Made by a program: the position numbers and the translations under genes
In this document: in pieces, positions 7,150-8,815 of the stretch
Layout: each line of letters starts with the position of its first letter
How positions within the stretch are numbered: position 1 is the stretch's first letter
Notes under the pieces: generated by a model
Told to the model about the DNA's origin: nothing
Database searches by the model: none
What the model saw: the letters and a program-made list of their open reading frames with translations, nothing else
Origin: Opitutaceae bacterium UBA3033
Lineage (GTDB): Bacteria > Verrucomicrobiota > Verrucomicrobiia > Opitutales > Opitutaceae
Direction of reading: 5' to 3'
Length of the DNA: 8,815 nt
Assembly: GCA_002367815.1 (NCBI GenBank)
Contig: DFDG01000149.1
Location: 1 to 8,815, forward strand

Positions 7150-8303
7150 ATGCATCTCAAACATTCTATTCTCTTCGCCGTCCTAGCGACGGTTTGTGGT
7201 CTGACCCTTTCGAACCTGACGGCGTGCGACGCGAGGTCGCGTCATCACGGCATCACGCAACCGCGTCCGCGCATGGAAGTCGTGTTCGTGCTCGATACCA
7301 CCGGTTCAATGAGTGGCATGATCGCCGGCGCCAAACAGAAAGTCTGGGCCATCGCCAACAAACTGAAGTCCGCCCAACCCACCCCTGATATCCGTTTCGG
7401 AATCGTGGGCTATCGGGACCGTGGGATGAATACGTCACCAAGGTATTCGGCCTAAATGCCAATCTCGATGAGGTTTATACCAATCTTTACGGCTTTGAGG
7501 CTCACGGGGGCGGTGATGAACCGGAGTCGGTCAACGAGGCCCTGCATCTGGCCGTGCGCGATCTGCAGTGGAGCAATGATCCGGGAGTGTTACGGGTCAT
7601 TTTTCTCGTCGGCGATGCCCGCCCGCACCTGGATTATCAGGACGACGTCAATTACCGTAAGTCCTGCAACCTCGCGAATCAAAAGGGGATTCTAATCAAC
7701 ACGCTGCAATGCGGCAATCTAGATGGCACGGAGCAGGTGTGGCGCGAAGTCGCCTCCCTGACCAACGGCACCTTTGCTGTGATCTTGCAGGACGGTGGCT
7801 CCGAAAAAATCACCACGGTATACGATGACGAAATCATGCGCCTGAACCTGAAGCTCGATACCACAGTCATTCTCTTTGGTTCCAAAATCGAGCAGGCCAG
7901 TGCGGCCGCGAACAAAACACTCCTCTCCCGCATGGCGCCGGAAGCAGTGGCTGATCGCTCATCCTTCTTGGGGAAAAGTGAAACCGGCGCAGTGATGTCC
8001 GGCAAGGGTGACCTCTTGGTCGAGGTCATAAACGGTCGTCAACAAATCGACCGTCTTGATGTGAAGCAACTCGACCCGAAACTCCAAGCCATGCCGGAAG
8101 ACGAGCGCAAGGAATTGATCGAGAAGAAAATCGCCGAACGACAAGCCCTCCAATCCGAACTGGCCAAACTCGTAGAGAGACGTGACGCCGATGTGGCCAA
8201 AAAACTCAAGGCGATGGAAGGCAAGGAAGGCGTGCTCGAGCTCAATGCTTTCGAAGTGCTCGAAGCCCAAGCCAAGGACAAGGGATATCGTTTCAAAGAG
8301 TAA
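7150..8303 (+). pseudogene. VWA-domain lipoprotein gene broken by a one-base frameshift
   Basis: Two plus-strand frames together encode one 384-aa protein. The first (7150 to 7425) gives a lipoprotein signal peptide, MHLKHSILFAVLATVCG then NLTAC with Cys26 in a good lipobox. The first strand of a von Willebrand A domain follows, with MIDAS motif DTTGSMSG (Asp49, Ser53), and then IVGYRDRG. That frame then stops at 7453. The second frame, from 7425, continues with DEYVTKVFG, GGGDEPESVNEAL, IFLVGDARPHLDYQDD (151-166) and INTLQCGN, all expected parts of this VWA family. One G is missing in GGG (7423-7425): restoring it rejoins the domain exactly. The C-terminal part (about 305-360) is charged and likely a coiled coil (ERKELIEKKIAERQ). 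The product would be anchored in a membrane facing the periplasm, and its function is unknown. ATG 7126 and 7054 are other possible starts. Whether this is decay or a sequencing error cannot be told. Confidence 0.85.
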
Positions 8304-8317
8304 GGTTTGATCAAACC
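8304..8317. repeat. Perfect 14-base palindrome directly after the VWA stop codon
   Basis: GGTTTGATCAAACC is a perfect palindrome that begins at the base after the TAA stop. In RNA it gives a 5-bp stem with a GATC loop, too weak alone for a typical terminator. As DNA it looks like a binding site for a dimeric protein. Confidence 0.5.
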
Positions 8318-8342
8318 GCTGAGAGATTGCACTTCATGCCCA

Positions 8343-8377
8343 ATGGCGAATGTCACTCATACGGTGGCATTCGCTGT
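8343..8377. promoter_or_regulatory. Large inverted repeat, candidate operator or terminator
   Basis: ATGGCGAATGTCAC (8343-8356) and GTGGCATTCGCTGT (8364-8377) pair over 14 positions around TCATACG, with GCGAATG/CATTCGC perfect and three G-T pairs elsewhere. No T run follows, so an intrinsic terminator for the VWA gene is not well supported. It ends three bases before a TATAAT and covers the -35 region of that promoter, which fits an operator for the sialidase gene. Confidence 0.5.
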
Positions 8378-8380
8378 GGA

Positions 8381-8386
8381 TATAAT
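8381..8386 (+). promoter_or_regulatory. Candidate -10 element upstream of the sialidase gene
   Basis: TATAAT matches the consensus -10 hexamer exactly and lies about 62 bases upstream of the start codon at 8448. The matching -35 position (about 8358-8363, CATACG) is poor, so the promoter would need an activator or be weak. A TG lies four bases upstream of the hexamer, one base off an extended -10. Confidence 0.35.
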
Positions 8387-8417
8387 GTCCAACCTCGCGC
8401 TAAGAGATTGATGTGTG

Positions 8418-8448
8418 TGATCCGAGTAGCAATCTACCCAGCGGATCA
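8418..8448 (+). promoter_or_regulatory. Leader hairpin ending on the sialidase start codon
   Basis: TGATCCG (8418-8424) and CGGATCA (8442-8448) are perfect inverted repeats. An inner stem GTAG/CTAC closes a CAAT loop between them. The right arm includes the A of the ATG at 8448, so the fold would occlude the ribosome binding region if transcribed. No Shine-Dalgarno sequence is visible here. Confidence 0.4.
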
Positions 8449-8815
8449 TGTCTACGAACCCCATTCGCCCAGAGGACCACGCCAAAACAATTTCTGCCGA
8501 ATTAATGGAGGGCATGAGTGCCCGGCCATTCGCATATGCGGATATCTACCGGCATCCGCCGATGAACGGTAAGGATCTGCAGCCCGCACTCGCTTCGATC
8601 CGAAAAAACGAGTCGAGCTGCGTCGTCATACTGCGCGACGGCACTTGGTTCGTGACGTGGAGCCAAGGTTCTTCGGAGGGTGCGATCGACGAACAGATTG
8701 TCGGTGCGCTCAGTCGTGATGTCGGCAAGACATGGAGCGCTCCCCGACGCATTGTCGGCTCTACGCCTGACTACCGCCGTTCCTACGGTTGCCCGTTCGT
8801 CGTGCAAGCAACGGG
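8448..8815 (+). CDS. Sialidase-like BNR/Asp-box protein, 5' part only
   Basis: The frame opens at ATG 8448, after an in-frame stop at 8427, and runs to the window end without a stop, giving the first 122 residues. The segment ALSRDVGKTWSAPRRI (87-102) contains a canonical Asp box, S-x-D-x-G-x-T-W at 89-96. It is preceded by CVVILRDGTWFVTWSQGS (58-75), which reads like a first blade of a six-bladed beta-propeller: a strand, then the Asp-box turn. This fits the BNR/sialidase family (exo-alpha-sialidase-like), many members of which in this kind of bacterium have unproven substrates. There is no signal peptide, so this start implies a cytoplasmic protein. The catalytic arginine triad and other active-site residues lie mostly beyond the end and cannot be judged, so sialidase activity is not established. 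Confidence 0.75.
   Translation, partial: MSTNPIRPEDHAKTISAELMEGMSARPFAYADIYRHPPMNGKDLQPALASIRKNESSCVVILRDGTWFVTWSQGSSEGAIDEQIVGALSRDVGKTWSAPRRIVGSTPDYRRSYGCPFVVQAT

Larger units (their letters stand above)
8318..8410. repeat. Pair of 12-base direct repeats flanking a dyad
   Basis: GCTGAGAGATTG (8318-8329) and GCTAAGAGATTG (8399-8410) differ at one base, lie in the same orientation and start 81 bases apart. They flank the large inverted repeat and the -10 hexamer. They may be binding sites or chance similarity. Confidence 0.4.

Noticed and set aside
7423..7426. Programmed -1 ribosomal frameshift in the VWA gene
   Set aside because: The local sequence (CCGTGGGATG) is not a X XXY YYZ slippery heptamer, and this VWA family is not known to use recoding. 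A one-base deletion is simpler.
8502..8807. Minus-strand open frame opposite the sialidase-like gene
   Set aside because: The plus frame carries an Asp box and beta-propeller-like sequence. The minus frame has no recognisable features.
1..8815. CRISPR array, insertion sequence, prophage or defence island
   Set aside because: No regularly spaced repeats, transposase, integrase, terminal inverted repeats or nuclease/toxin genes were seen. The WYL regulator alone is not enough to claim a defence system.

Overview
The window reads like a chromosomal piece of a Gram-negative bacterium of moderate GC content, most likely from the PVC group and probably Verrucomicrobiota. That placement is an inference from protein style: a Thermotoga-type KDPG aldolase, a GESHG/GGRSSARET chorismate synthase, a WYL regulator, a lipoprotein VWA protein of a type I associate with Bacteroidetes and PVC bacteria, and a BNR-type sialidase. 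Clear Shine-Dalgarno sequences are also rare. No 16S rRNA or other decisive marker is present. Both tRNAs encode their CCA ends. No integrase, transposase, CRISPR array or phage gene is visible.

Left part (1-880): a tRNA-Leu(CAG) on the minus strand, then a plus-strand KDPG/KHG aldolase gene (eda-like). The aldolase ends in a hairpin with a T-rich tail that sits in the convergent gap before the next gene.

Middle part (880-5964): five tightly packed minus-strand genes, in transcription order a WYL-domain regulator, a MetW-like methyltransferase, a GT-C type membrane glycosyltransferase, chorismate synthase (aroC), and a protein of unknown function resembling a degenerate CobW/G3E P-loop protein. 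Junctions are short: a possible GTGA overlap, an ATGA overlap, then gaps of about 60 and 14 bases. Cotranscription is likely although the functions do not form one obvious pathway.

Right-middle part (5965-6958): a 140-base divergent intergenic region, a plus-strand gene of unknown function (219 aa), and a tRNA-Arg(TCG) on the minus strand.

Right part (6959-8815): a secreted lipoprotein VWA gene whose reading frame is broken by one missing base in a G run, then a 144-base intergenic region unusually rich in inverted and direct repeats, then the 5' part of a sialidase-like (BNR/Asp-box) gene that runs off the window end. That intergenic region, with a perfect -10 hexamer, a large dyad just upstream of it and a leader hairpin ending on the start codon, is the most interesting non-coding stretch. 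I see no complete previously undescribed system. The best leads are this region, the frameshifted VWA gene and the mixed five-gene cluster.
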